From positions 434,001 to 498,000 of the forward strand of contig NZ_JAJATZ010000003.1 in assembly GCF_020531945.1 (NCBI RefSeq): a stretch of 64,000 bases of DNA, written 5' to 3'. The position numbers and the translations under genes were made by a program. The DNA comes from Loktanella gaetbuli (GTDB taxonomy: Bacteria > Pseudomonadota > Alphaproteobacteria > Rhodobacterales > Rhodobacteraceae). The notes beneath the pieces were generated by a model, which was not told the origin of the DNA, searched no databases, and saw only the letters and a program-made list of their open reading frames with translations. Shown here in pieces: positions 8,519 to 16,608 of this stretch (the stretch's first letter is position 1; every line of letters starts with the position of its first letter).

Positions 8519-9136
8519 CTAACGGGCGCGTGGTTCCAAAAGACTGCGATAGAGTTGATCGAGAAAGCATTCCGCGCCGGGAAACGGGTCCTCTTCGTCC
8601 AGCACGGCGCGGATCTGCACGTCGAAATCGGCGTAGTGCTGGGTCAGCGACCAGATCGAGAAAATCAGGTGCACCGGGTCGGTGCGGCGGATCAGGCCCG
8701 CGTCCATCCAGTTTTGCAGCACCTCTGCGCGGTCGTCGACCAGCGCCTTGAGGTCTGTTTTCAAAAGGTCGCGCACCATCGGCGCACCTTGCAGAATCTC
8801 GTTGGCAAACAGGCGACTTTCGCGCGGAAAATCGCGGCTGAGGGCCAGTTTGCGCTGCGCATACCCCAGGATTTCCGTGATCGGATCGCCCGTCGGGTCA
8901 AGCGCGCGCAAAGGGTCCAGCCATGTGTCCAGCAGCGCGTCCAGCAGGGCGGTATAGATCGCCTCCTTGGACGGAAAATAATACAGCAGGTTGGGTTTCG
9001 ACAGACCTGCCTCGCGCGCGATCTGATCGAGTGTTGCCCCGCGAAAACCGTTTGCGGAAAACACCTCCAGCCCGGCGGTCAGGATCACCTTGCGGTTGCG
9101 GATCTGGATGCGGGTCTTGGGCGCTGCGTCGTCCAT
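8519..9136 (-). CDS. rutR: TetR-family repressor, RutR-like
   Basis: This is a 205-residue TetR-type regulator with an N-terminal helix-turn-helix, ATLDQIAREAGLSKPNLLYY, near residues 33-52, and a C-terminal ligand domain of the YcdC/RutR type. RutR in E. coli senses uracil/thymine and represses pyrimidine-use genes at TTGACCANNTGGTCAA. A site matching that consensus at 15 bases or more lies upstream, which supports the assignment. I chose the ATG at 9136 because AGGAGAA precedes it. A longer frame extends to 9262 but would run through the promoter and operator area. The repressor is divergent from the hydantoinase operon and probably co-transcribed with the flavin reductase gene. Confidence 0.88.
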   Translation of the reverse strand: MDDAAPKTRIQIRNRKVILTAGLEVFSANGFRGATLDQIAREAGLSKPNLLYYFPSKEAIYTALLDALLDTWLDPLRALDPTGDPITEILGYAQRKLALSRDFPRESRLFANEILQGAPMVRDLLKTDLKALVDDRAEVLQNWMDAGLIRRTDPVHLIFSIWSLTQHYADFDVQIRAVLDEEDPFPGAECFLDQLYRSLLEPRAR

Positions 9137-9222
9137 CGGTTCTCCTGCTGCCGCTTTTTCGGGCGGTGCTGCCTGCGTGCTGTGCCGTCGCACTGGCTGC
9201 GCGGGATTGTCGCGGCGCAGGC

Positions 9223-9250
9223 TTGACGGATTCAGGTCCCGTGGTAGCGT
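9223..9250 (+). promoter_or_regulatory. Candidate sigma-70 promoter for the hydantoinase operon
   Basis: TTGACG at 9223-9228 and TAGCGT at 9245-9250 are separated by 16 bases. The predicted start site would fall inside the RutR operator just downstream, which fits repression by steric blocking. The -10 match is only moderate. Confidence 0.45.
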
Positions 9251-9253
9251 GAG

Positions 9254-9271
9254 TTTGACCAAGCGGTCAAA
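9254..9271. promoter_or_regulatory. RutR-type operator
   Basis: The 18-base site TTTGACCAAGCGGTCAAA is an inverted repeat with half-sites TTTGACC and GGTCAAA. It agrees with the published E. coli RutR consensus TTGACCANNTGGTCAA except for one base. It lies 25 bases upstream of the hydantoinase ATG and 118 bases from the repressor ATG. Confidence 0.82.
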
Positions 9272-9296
9272 TCATGAATGACGAGGGATATCGAAC

Positions 9297-10547
9297 ATGG
9301 CGGCACCGGGGGAAAATCTGCGGATCGACGGGGACCGCCTGTGGGACAGTCTGATGGACATGGCCCGGATCGGCCCCGGCGTCGCGGGTGGCAACAACCG
9401 CCAGACCCTGACGGATGAGGATAGCGAAGGCCGTCACCTGTTTGCCGCGTGGTGCAAGGACGCGGGCATGACCATGGGTGTCGACGAGATCGGCAACATG
9501 TTTGCGCGGCGCGAGGGCACCGACCCCGACGCGCTGCCGGTCTATGTCGGCAGTCATCTGGATACCCAGCCCACGGGGGGCAAATACGACGGCGTTCTGG
9601 GCGTTCTGGGCGGGCTGGAACTGATCCGCACGATGAACGACCTGGATATCAAGACCAAACACCCGATTGTCGTCGTGAACTGGACGAACGAGGAAGGCAC
9701 ACGCTTTGCGCCCGCGATGCTGGCGTCGGGTGTGTTCGCTGGAAAGCATGACCTGGACTGGGCGAATGACCGGGTCGATGCGCAGGGCAAACGCTTTGGC
9801 GATGAACTGGAACGCATCGGCTGGAAAGGCGATGAACCCGTCGGTGATCGCAAGATGCACGCGTTGTTCGAACTGCATATCGAACAGGGTCCGATCCTCG
9901 AGGCCGAGGGCAAGGATATCGGCGTCGTCACCCACGGGCAGGGGCTGCGCTGGATCGAATGCACGGTGACGGGCAAGGAAAGTCATACCGGTTCGACGCC
10001 GATGTCGATGCGTAAGAACGCGGGACGGGGCCTCGCGCTGATTACGGAACTGGTCCATGAGATCGCGATGAAAAATCAGCCCAATGCGGTGGGGGCCATC
10101 GGTCATATCGACGTCTACCCAAACAGCCGCAACATCATCCCCGGCAAGGTGGTGTTCACCATCGATATGCGGACGCATTTGCTGGACAAGCTGAACGGCA
10201 TGGTCGACGAATTGATGGCAAGGGCCCCGGCGCTGTGCGCTGATATCGAGGTCGAATTCAGCGCCGAAATCGTTGGTCAGTTCGATCCGCCTGCATTCGA
10301 TGAGGGCTGTGTGGCGGCGGTGCGTCAAGCTGCCGAACGGCTGGGCTATTCCCATATGGATATCGTCAGTGGTGCGGGTCACGACGCCTGCTGGATCAAC
10401 GACCTGTACCCGACCGCGATGGTGATGTGTCCTTGCGTCGACGGGCTGAGCCACAACGAAGCCGAAGAGATCACCAAGGACTGGGCCAAGGCCGGGGCGG
10501 ACGTGCTGCTGCATGCGGTGCTCGAGACGGCAGAGGTGGTGTCGTAG
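9297..10547 (+). CDS. Zn-dependent hydantoinase/carbamoylase (beta-ureidopropionase type)
   Basis: This is an M20-like amidohydrolase of the N-carbamoyl-amino-acid hydrolase / allantoate amidohydrolase family, 416 residues. Metal-site motifs are visible: GSHLDTQPTGGKYDG near residue 86, NWTNEEGTRFAP, ELHIEQGPILE, and the C-terminal SGAGHDACW. Next to dihydropyrimidinase and dihydropyrimidine dehydrogenase genes, the likely reaction is N-carbamoyl-beta-alanine to beta-alanine, CO2 and ammonia, the last step of the reductive pathway. It is the first gene of the operon behind the RutR operator. Allantoate or other carbamoyl substrates cannot be excluded by sequence alone. Confidence 0.88.
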   Translation: MAAPGENLRIDGDRLWDSLMDMARIGPGVAGGNNRQTLTDEDSEGRHLFAAWCKDAGMTMGVDEIGNMFARREGTDPDALPVYVGSHLDTQPTGGKYDGVLGVLGGLELIRTMNDLDIKTKHPIVVVNWTNEEGTRFAPAMLASGVFAGKHDLDWANDRVDAQGKRFGDELERIGWKGDEPVGDRKMHALFELHIEQGPILEAEGKDIGVVTHGQGLRWIECTVTGKESHTGSTPMSMRKNAGRGLALITELVHEIAMKNQPNAVGAIGHIDVYPNSRNIIPGKVVFTIDMRTHLLDKLNGMVDELMARAPALCADIEVEFSAEIVGQFDPPAFDEGCVAAVRQAAERLGYSHMDIVSGAGHDACWINDLYPTAMVMCPCVDGLSHNEAEEITKDWAKAGADVLLHAVLETAEVVS

Positions 10548-10598
10548 GGGCTCTGCCCCCGGCTGCGCCTCCCCCGGGATATTTTTGACCAGAAGAAG
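10548..10598 (-). repeat. Dispersed intergenic motif, copy D
   Basis: This is an inverted copy ending in GGGATATTTTTGACCAGAAG. Its left part, GGGGCTCTGCCCCC, forms a short hairpin. It lies in the 74-base gap between the carbamoylase and dihydropyrimidinase genes, within an apparent operon, so it is unlikely to be a strong terminator here. Confidence 0.6.
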
Positions 10599-10621
10599 TT
10601 TGACCATAAAGGACCACGCCC

Positions 10622-12076
10622 ATGAGCAAAGTCATCAAGAACGGCACGATTGTCACCGCTGATCTGACCTACAAGGCGGATGTGCTGATCGAGGGCGGTG
10701 TGATCACCCAGATCGGTCCTGACCTGACGGGGGACGAGGTTCTGGACGCGACCGGCTGCTATGTCATGCCGGGCGGGATCGATCCGCATACGCATCTGGA
10801 GATGCCGTTCATGGGGACCTATTCCACCGATGATTTCGAGAGCGGGACACGGGCGGCGCTCTCGGGTGGGACGACGATGGTCGTGGATTTTGCCTTGCCC
10901 TCGCCCGGTCAGGGGCTGCTGGATGCGCTGCAGATGTGGGACAACAAGTCGGGACGTGCCGCCTGTGATTATTCGTTCCACATGGCGGTAACCTGGTGGG
11001 GTGAGCAGGTGTTCGACGAGATGGAAACCGTGGTGCGGGATCGCGGCATCAATACCTTCAAGCATTTCATGGCCTACAAGGGCGCGCTGATGGTGAACGA
11101 TGACGAGCTCTATGCATCGTTCAACCGGTTGTCGGAGCTGGGCGGAATCGCGATGGTTCACGCCGAAAACGGTGATGTCGTGGCGGAACTGTCCGCCAAG
11201 CTGCTGGCGGCGGGGAACACGGGGCCAGAGGCGCATGCCTATTCGCGCCCGCCCCAGGTCGAAGGTGAGGCCACGAACCGCGCGATCATGATTGCCGATA
11301 TGGCCGGCGTGCCGCTGTACGTGGTGCATACCTCTTGCGAAGACAGCCACGAGGCGATCCGGCGCGCGCGGATGCAGGGCAAGCGCGTTTGGGGCGAGCC
11401 GCTGATCCAGCATCTGACGCTGGACGAATCCGAGTATTTCAACGCCGATTGGGACCATGCCGCGCGGCGGGTCATGTCGCCGCCGTTCCGTAACAAGCAG
11501 CATCAGGACAGCCTGTGGGCGGGTCTGCAGAGCGGGTCGTTGTCGGTTGTGGCGACGGATCACTGCGCCTTTACCACCGAACAGAAACGCTATGGCGTGG
11601 GTGATTTCACCAAGATCCCGAACGGGACCGGGGGGCTTGAGGACAGGATGCCGATGCTGTGGACCTACGGCGTGAACACCGGGCGGCTAACGATGAATGA
11701 ATTTGTTGCGGTGACGTCGACCAATATCGCCAAGATCCTGAACTGCTATCCGAAAAAGGGTGCCGTGCTGGTGGGGGCAGACGCCGATCTGGTGGTCTGG
11801 GACCCGGAGAAGGAAAAGACCATTACCGCCGAAAGCCAGGTCAGTGCGATTGATTACAACGTGTTCGAGGGCAAGCACGTGAAGGGCCTGCCACGGTTCA
11901 CCCTGACGCGCGGCCATGTTGCCGTGCACGACGGCGAGATGCGCGCGCAGGAAGGCCACGGAAAATTCGTCAAGCGCGCCCCCAACGGGTCGGTGAACAA
12001 GGCGCTGTCGTCCTGGAAGGAGCTGACAGCACCGCGTCCGGTGGAGCGGTCCGGCATTCCGGCGACGGGGGTCTGA
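10622..12076 (+). CDS. hydA: Dihydropyrimidinase (D-hydantoinase)
   Basis: This cytoplasmic amidohydrolase opens the ring of dihydrouracil/dihydrothymine to the N-carbamoyl-beta-amino acid, the second step of the pathway. The binuclear metal site is visible: His56 and His58 in GIDPHTHLE, the lysine expected to be carboxylated in FMAYKG (Lys153), VHAENGD near 180, VHTSCE near 238 and ATDHCAF near 315. At 484 residues it is full length. It ends two bases before the next gene. Its position between carbamoylase and importer genes supports pyrimidine use rather than general hydantoin conversion. Confidence 0.94.
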   Translation: MSKVIKNGTIVTADLTYKADVLIEGGVITQIGPDLTGDEVLDATGCYVMPGGIDPHTHLEMPFMGTYSTDDFESGTRAALSGGTTMVVDFALPSPGQGLLDALQMWDNKSGRAACDYSFHMAVTWWGEQVFDEMETVVRDRGINTFKHFMAYKGALMVNDDELYASFNRLSELGGIAMVHAENGDVVAELSAKLLAAGNTGPEAHAYSRPPQVEGEATNRAIMIADMAGVPLYVVHTSCEDSHEAIRRARMQGKRVWGEPLIQHLTLDESEYFNADWDHAARRVMSPPFRNKQHQDSLWAGLQSGSLSVVATDHCAFTTEQKRYGVGDFTKIPNGTGGLEDRMPMLWTYGVNTGRLTMNEFVAVTSTNIAKILNCYPKKGAVLVGADADLVVWDPEKEKTITAESQVSAIDYNVFEGKHVKGLPRFTLTRGHVAVHDGEMRAQEGHGKFVKRAPNGSVNKALSSWKELTAPRPVERSGIPATGV

Positions 12077-12078
12077 GT

Positions 12079-12780
12079 GTGAGGTCCTCGAGGGAGGCAA
12101 ACACTTCTGTCTCCGTGCCTGCGCAAAATGCAATTGTCCCCAGCAAGGAAAGACCGGGGCTGGTGCACAAGCTCGACGATATTCTGGTCGGGGACTATGT
12201 GCCTGGCCGAAAAGCGCGGCGCTATGGATCAATCCTGCTTTTGTTGTTTGCAGTTGGGTGCGGGGTGGCGACCTATACAAAAGATCGGCTGATCGGAAGC
12301 ACCGACGTTTCGATCAGGCCCGACATGGTATCGACGATCATTGCGGCGTGTCTTATTTCCTCGTTGTATATCAGGCGGATCGTGCCGAGGTCCGCCAGTG
12401 TCTTCTCGCTTTTGTCCTTCGGACTGAACCTGACGGTCACTGCAATTTTTATTCAGGCAATCCTTGGGGCCGCGTCTTCAAGCTGGATCAGCGTGCCGAT
12501 GCCTTTCATCGTCGGCGCCGCCCTCGGCTTGACCTGGTTGGGAATTCGTCCGCTTGCACCGTTGGGCTGGGGGTTGGTTCTGTTGTTCGGGTTCTGGAAC
12601 CTTCAGGCCGCGAGCGATGCAATGGGGATCTGGGGCTACCTGTTTGCGATGTCGGCTTTTGCCGGGATCATTCTTCAATTTGATTTCAAGGTCGACGAGG
12701 TCTTGAACGAAATCCGATACGACTTTGTCGGCGGCGCTTCGGGACAGAGTATTGAGCAAGCCGAGGTGAATCGTGAATGA
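12079..12780 (+). CDS. Unknown multi-pass membrane protein
   Basis: I do not recognise this 233-residue protein. A polar N terminus of about 45 residues (with VHKLDDILVGDYVPGRKARR) is followed by six or so hydrophobic stretches, and it ends with a charged tail of about 30 residues. It starts with GTG two bases after hydA and overlaps the following ABC ATPase gene by eight bases, so it is surely co-transcribed and probably coupled. The size and topology suggest a small integral membrane partner or accessory permease for the importer that follows. No binding motif is visible and no function is assigned. Confidence 0.75.
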   Translation: MRSSREANTSVSVPAQNAIVPSKERPGLVHKLDDILVGDYVPGRKARRYGSILLLLFAVGCGVATYTKDRLIGSTDVSIRPDMVSTIIAACLISSLYIRRIVPRSASVFSLLSFGLNLTVTAIFIQAILGAASSSWISVPMPFIVGAALGLTWLGIRPLAPLGWGLVLLFGFWNLQAASDAMGIWGYLFAMSAFAGIILQFDFKVDEVLNEIRYDFVGGASGQSIEQAEVNRE

Positions 12781-13552
12781 TATCGTCATATCTGCCAATT
12801 CCCTCGATCTGACGTTCAAGACCAATGACGGGCCGGTCCATGCGCTGAAGGATGTCAGTCTGGACATCAACAAGGGGGATTTTGTCAGTTTCATCGGGCC
12901 TTCGGGGTGTGGCAAGACGACGTTCCTGCGGTGTATCGCGGGGCTGGAAAAACCGACGGGCGGCACGCTGCGTGTCAACGGGATGACTCCGGACGAAGCG
13001 CGGCGGGCGCGGGCCTATGGTTATGTGTTTCAGGCGGCGGGGCTGTATCCCTGGCGGACCATCGGCGGGAACGTGAAACTGCCGCTGGAGATCATGGGAT
13101 ATTCCAAGGCCGAACAGGCGGAGCGTGTGAACCGCGTGCTGGAGCTGGTCGATCTGGCCGGGTTTGCGCGAAAGTATCCCTGGCAATTGTCGGGCGGGAT
13201 GCAGCAGCGGGCGAGCATCGCACGGGCGCTGGCCTTTGATGCGGATATCCTGCTGATGGACGAGCCGTTCGGGGCGCTGGACGAGATCGTGCGCGATCAT
13301 CTGAACGAGCAGCTGTTGCAGCTGTGGGCGCGGACGGAAAAGACCATCGGTTTCGTCACCCATTCGATTCCAGAGGCGGTGTATCTGTCGACCAAGATCG
13401 TCGTGATGTCGCCCCGCCCCGGCCGGATCGCGGATGTGATCGAGAGCACGCTGCCGCGCGAGCGCCCCTTGGATATTCGTGACAGCCCTGAATTCATCGC
13501 GATTGCGCACCGGGTGCGGGATGGTTTGCGCGCGGGGCATGCGGATGATTGA
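12773..13552 (+). CDS. ABC transporter ATP-binding protein (NitT/TauT class)
   Basis: This is the ATPase of an importer, 259 residues, with Walker A GPSGCGKTT near residue 43, the signature LSGGMQQRASIARAL, Walker B ILLMDEPFGALD and the switch histidine in VTHSIPEA. It belongs to the nitrate/sulfonate/pyrimidine (SsuB/ThiZ-like) class. It starts with GTG inside the end of the preceding gene. Together with two permeases and a THI5/NMT1-like binding protein it forms a complete importer. From its neighbours the cargo is probably a pyrimidine base or a dihydropyrimidine or hydantoin. Confidence 0.93.
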   Translation: MNDIVISANSLDLTFKTNDGPVHALKDVSLDINKGDFVSFIGPSGCGKTTFLRCIAGLEKPTGGTLRVNGMTPDEARRARAYGYVFQAAGLYPWRTIGGNVKLPLEIMGYSKAEQAERVNRVLELVDLAGFARKYPWQLSGGMQQRASIARALAFDADILLMDEPFGALDEIVRDHLNEQLLQLWARTEKTIGFVTHSIPEAVYLSTKIVVMSPRPGRIADVIESTLPRERPLDIRDSPEFIAIAHRVRDGLRAGHADD

Positions 13553-13577
13553 GCGTGGCGCTGATTGTGGGGGCGGG

Positions 13578-13610
13578 TGCCTCCGGCGGGAGTATTTCCG
13601 GCAAGATGAT
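13578..13610 (+). repeat. Dispersed intergenic motif, copy F (short form)
   Basis: TGCCTCCGGCGGGAGTATTT lies in the 72-base gap between the ABC ATPase and first permease genes. It shares the TGCCTCCGGCGGG core with copy E before recF. I see no strong hairpin in it. Confidence 0.5.
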
Positions 13611-13624
13611 GACGTGGGCGCGCG

Positions 13625-14542
13625 ATGAAATCGGTGCTGCCTGTCCTGACGATCGTGGCGTTCATCTTGGGGGTCTGGACCCTGGCGGTGGTGCCGATGA
13701 ACATTCATCTGGCCGCAGATCAGGCGGCGCGGGGCGATATCGTCGTGGAACCCGCCGATGCGCGGGCGCGCCAGGAGGTGGGGGCCTTTGCGCTTGCGCT
13801 GGGCAATCCGGCGGTGATCCCGATGACCTATACGCTGGACCGGCCGCGACTGCCGGGACCGCAGCAGGTGGTAGTGGAATTGTGGAACACGGTTTTTGCC
13901 GTGGCCCCCACGTCGAACAGATCGCTGATCTATCATGGCTGGGTGACGTTGTCGGCGACCCTTTTGGGTTTTGGCATGGGCACGGCGCTGGGCATCGCGC
14001 TGGCCGTGGGGATCGTGTTTTCGCGGACCATGGATCTGAGCGTGATGCCTTGGGCGATTGCCAGCCAGACAATCCCCATTCTGGCGTTGGCCCCGATGAT
14101 CATCGTGGTCATGGGCGCAATCGGTATTCAGGGGTTGCTGCCCAAGGCGATCATCAGTGCCTATCTGTCGTTCTTTCCGGTGGTCGTCGGCATGGTGAAG
14201 GGGTTGCGCAGTCCTGACGCGATGCAGCTAGACCTGCTGCGGACCTATAGTGCGGGTCCGGCGCAGGGATTCTGGAAATTGCGTCTGCCCGCGTCGGTGC
14301 CCTATCTGTTCGCGTCACTGAAGATCGGGATTTCAGCCTCCCTCGTCGGGGCGATCGTCGGCGAATTGCCAACGGGCGCGCGGGCCGGTTTCGGCGCGCG
14401 GATGCTGGTGGGGGATCAATACGGCCAGCCACTGGTGACATGGGCTGCGTTGTTTGCGGCCGCGATCACGGCGGCGGCCCTTGTGGGTCTGTTCGCGTTG
14501 CTGGAACGGGTGACGCTGAAACGCATGGGGATGGCGTCATGA
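13625..14542 (+). CDS. ABC transporter permease 1
   Basis: This is a BPD-type inner-membrane permease of 305 residues with about six to seven hydrophobic segments. The N terminus (FILGVWTLAVVPMN) is followed by an unusually long periplasmic stretch of about 75 residues. The cytoplasmic EAA-like loop that contacts the ATPase is around QLDLLRTYSAGPAQGFWKLR, next to LPASVPYLFASLKIG. The stop codon overlaps the start of the second permease. It works with the adjacent ATPase, second permease and binding protein. Confidence 0.9.
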   Translation: MKSVLPVLTIVAFILGVWTLAVVPMNIHLAADQAARGDIVVEPADARARQEVGAFALALGNPAVIPMTYTLDRPRLPGPQQVVVELWNTVFAVAPTSNRSLIYHGWVTLSATLLGFGMGTALGIALAVGIVFSRTMDLSVMPWAIASQTIPILALAPMIIVVMGAIGIQGLLPKAIISAYLSFFPVVVGMVKGLRSPDAMQLDLLRTYSAGPAQGFWKLRLPASVPYLFASLKIGISASLVGAIVGELPTGARAGFGARMLVGDQYGQPLVTWAALFAAAITAAALVGLFALLERVTLKRMGMAS

Positions 14543-15375
14543 TGGCGGCAGCGGCGGTCATGGTGATCTGGGGCACCGGATGGTTTCTGAACCTGATGCT
14601 GGCGCGACGGGGCGCTGCGGGGGCCGGTTGGCTGGCCCCCGTGATATTTGGCCTGACGATCCTGTTGATCTGGGAAGTTTACGTGCGCATGGCGGGGGTC
14701 AGTCCGATCATCCTGCCACCACCATCGGCGATTGCCGTGACCTTTGCCGGGTCGCTGTCTATCCTCTGGGCGGATTTCGAACAGACGATCCTGAAGGGGG
14801 CGCTGACCGGCTATGTGATCGGGGCGCTGGCGGCCTTTGGCGTTGCGGTGCTGGCGGATCGCAGCGATTTTCTGATGCGGGGCATCCTGCCTGTCGGTGG
14901 GTTCATGGCGGCGCTGCCCATCGTGGGGACCGCGCCGATTTTCGTCAAATGGCTGGGCAGTGACTGGCCGTCCAAGGCGGCAGTGGTGGGCGTCATGGTG
15001 TTTTTCCCGATCCTGATCAACACGGTTGCCGGACTGCGCGACACCACAGCGATGCAGCGCGACCTGATGCGCACCTATGGCGCGGGCTACTGGCCGACGT
15101 TGATCAAGTTGCGGATACCCGCCGCATTGCCGTTCGTTTTCAACGGGCTGAAAATTGCGACGACGCTGGCGCTGATCGGGGCCATTGTTGCTGAATTTTT
15201 CGGCTCTCCGACCGTGGGAATGGGTTTTCGGATCTCGACCAGCGTGGGGCAGCTTGCGCTGGACCTGGTCTGGGCCGAGATTGTCGTGGCGGCCCTGGCG
15301 GGGTCGGTTTTTTACGGGGGCATGGCCGGGATCGAGAGGGTCCTGACATTCTGGCACCCGAGCCAACGCAGATAA
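14539..15375 (+). CDS. ABC transporter permease 2
   Basis: This second permease of the heterodimeric channel has 278 residues and about six to seven hydrophobic helices. Its EAA-like loop reads QRDLMRTYGAGYWPTLIKLR, closely parallel to permease 1, so the two are paralogues. I place the start at the ATG of 14539, which overlaps the previous stop as ATGA, with a second ATG directly after. An in-frame ATG about 100 bases upstream would lie deep inside permease 1 and is unlikely. Confidence 0.88.
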   Translation: MMAAAAVMVIWGTGWFLNLMLARRGAAGAGWLAPVIFGLTILLIWEVYVRMAGVSPIILPPPSAIAVTFAGSLSILWADFEQTILKGALTGYVIGALAAFGVAVLADRSDFLMRGILPVGGFMAALPIVGTAPIFVKWLGSDWPSKAAVVGVMVFFPILINTVAGLRDTTAMQRDLMRTYGAGYWPTLIKLRIPAALPFVFNGLKIATTLALIGAIVAEFFGSPTVGMGFRISTSVGQLALDLVWAEIVVAALAGSVFYGGMAGIERVLTFWHPSQRR

Positions 15376-15418
15376 CCAGACCGGGACAACCCGGCGTAAC
15401 CTCAACAAGGAGAAAGAT

Positions 15419-16402
15419 ATGAGACATCTGATGACAGCGGCGATGCTGACCTTTGTCGCGGGACAGGCCAGCGCGCAGGACAATGACGTGACGCTGCAAT
15501 TGCAGTGGGTCACCCAGTCCCAGTTCGCGGGCTATTACGTCGCGCAGGACAAGGGATTCTACGAGGCAGAGGGCCTGAACGTGACGATCCTGCCCGGCGG
15601 TCCCGATATCGCGCCGCCGCAGGTGCTGGCCGGTGGCGGTGCCGATGTGATGCTGAACTGGATGCCCAGCGCGCTGGCGGCCCGCGAAAAGGGCCTGCCG
15701 GTCGTGAACATCGCGCAGCCGTTCAAATCGTCCGGCCTGATGCTGACCTGCTGGAAAGACACGGGCATCACGTCGGTCGAGGATTTCCGCGGCAAGACCA
15801 TCGGCGTCTGGTTCTTTGGCAACGAATACCCGTTCCTGAGCTGGATGAGCCAGGCCGGTATTCCCACTGACGGCGGTGAAGAGGGTGTCACGGTGCTGAA
15901 GCAGGGGTTCAACGTCGATCCGCTGTTGCAGCGTCAGGCCGATTGCATTTCGACCATGACCTACAACGAATACGGTCAGGTGCTGGATGCGGGCGTCAGC
16001 CCCGACGAGCTGGTGACGTTCAAGTATGAGGATCAGGGCGTCGCCACGCTGGAAGACGGCATGTGGGTGCTGGAAGAAAACCTGGAGGACCCGGCGTTCG
16101 TCGAGAAGATGACACGCTTTGTCCGGGCCTCGATGGAAGGCTGGAAATACGCCGAGGCCAATCCCGATGAGGCCGCACAGATCGTGTTGGACAACGACAT
16201 GACCGGCGCACAGGGCCTGGAGGCGCAGCAGCGCATGATGTCCGAGGTTGCATTGCTGACGGCGGGATCGAACGGCGCGCTGGACGAGGCTGATTATCAG
16301 CGCACGGTCGACACACTGCTGGCCGGCGGGTCCGATCCGGTGATTTCCGAAGCACCGACCGGTGCCTGGACCAGCGTCATCACGGACGCTGCACTGAACT
16401 GA
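15419..16402 (+). CDS. ABC transporter substrate-binding protein, NMT1/THI5-like
   Basis: This is a periplasmic solute-binding protein of 327 residues. A cleavable signal peptide ends at about residue 20 (FVAGQASAQD). The mature start, VTLQLQWVTQSQFAGYYVA, is characteristic of the NMT1/THI5-like group that binds pyrimidine-like or aromatic ring compounds. A strong AAGGAGAAAG site precedes the ATG. It is the last gene of the importer, and a hairpin follows. From its neighbours it probably captures uracil/thymine or a hydantoin. The ligand has to be taken as inferred. Confidence 0.9.
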   Translation: MRHLMTAAMLTFVAGQASAQDNDVTLQLQWVTQSQFAGYYVAQDKGFYEAEGLNVTILPGGPDIAPPQVLAGGGADVMLNWMPSALAAREKGLPVVNIAQPFKSSGLMLTCWKDTGITSVEDFRGKTIGVWFFGNEYPFLSWMSQAGIPTDGGEEGVTVLKQGFNVDPLLQRQADCISTMTYNEYGQVLDAGVSPDELVTFKYEDQGVATLEDGMWVLEENLEDPAFVEKMTRFVRASMEGWKYAEANPDEAAQIVLDNDMTGAQGLEAQQRMMSEVALLTAGSNGALDEADYQRTVDTLLAGGSDPVISEAPTGAWTSVITDAALN

Positions 16403-16412
16403 TGGCAAAAGG

Positions 16413-16434
16413 CGCCGCGGCCACGGTCGCGGCG
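16413..16434 (+). terminator. Stem-loop after the importer operon
   Basis: CGCCGCG at 16413-16419 pairs with CGCGGCG at 16428-16434 around an eight-base loop, ten bases after the binding-protein stop. No T-run follows, so it may be a weak terminator or an mRNA 3'-end stabiliser. Confidence 0.5.
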
Positions 16435-16490
16435 TCACCCAAACGGCAGGGCCGGTCCGCGACCTGCTGACGCAGCACCTTGAATCCCCT

Positions 16491-16507
16491 TAAATCGGGG
16501 CGATTTA
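16491..16507. promoter_or_regulatory. Perfect inverted repeat upstream of cydAB
   Basis: TAAATCG and CGATTTA are separated by GGG, forming a 17-base perfect palindrome about 100 bases before the cydA start. This is the position expected of a regulator site. It does not match the FNR consensus TTGAT-N4-ATCAA, so the cognate factor is unknown. Confidence 0.5.
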
Positions 16508-16608
16508 CCCGCGTCTGTCGTCTGTGCGTATTGTCGCACGGACTTTTGCTGCAACCGCAAAATTCATAAATTCTTGTCACAGATGAACTTGTCTTGACGG
16601 AGCTTGCG

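Noticed and set aside
10578..10608. Second RutR operator before hydA (two TTTGACCA half-sites)
   Set aside because: The half-sites are direct, not inverted, and one belongs to the dispersed repeat.
13549..14217. Gly-rich frame overlapping permease 1
   Set aside because: It is a frame-shifted reading of permease 1 without helices or motifs.
14631..14655. Further copy of the dispersed repeat (GCTGGCCCCCGTGATATTTG)
   Set aside because: It lies inside the second permease gene, is read as normal hydrophobic protein sequence, and lacks the CTTCTTCTGG end.
16476..16500. FNR box before cydA (TTGAATCCCC..)
   Set aside because: The half-sites do not have the four-base spacing of TTGAT-N4-ATCAA.
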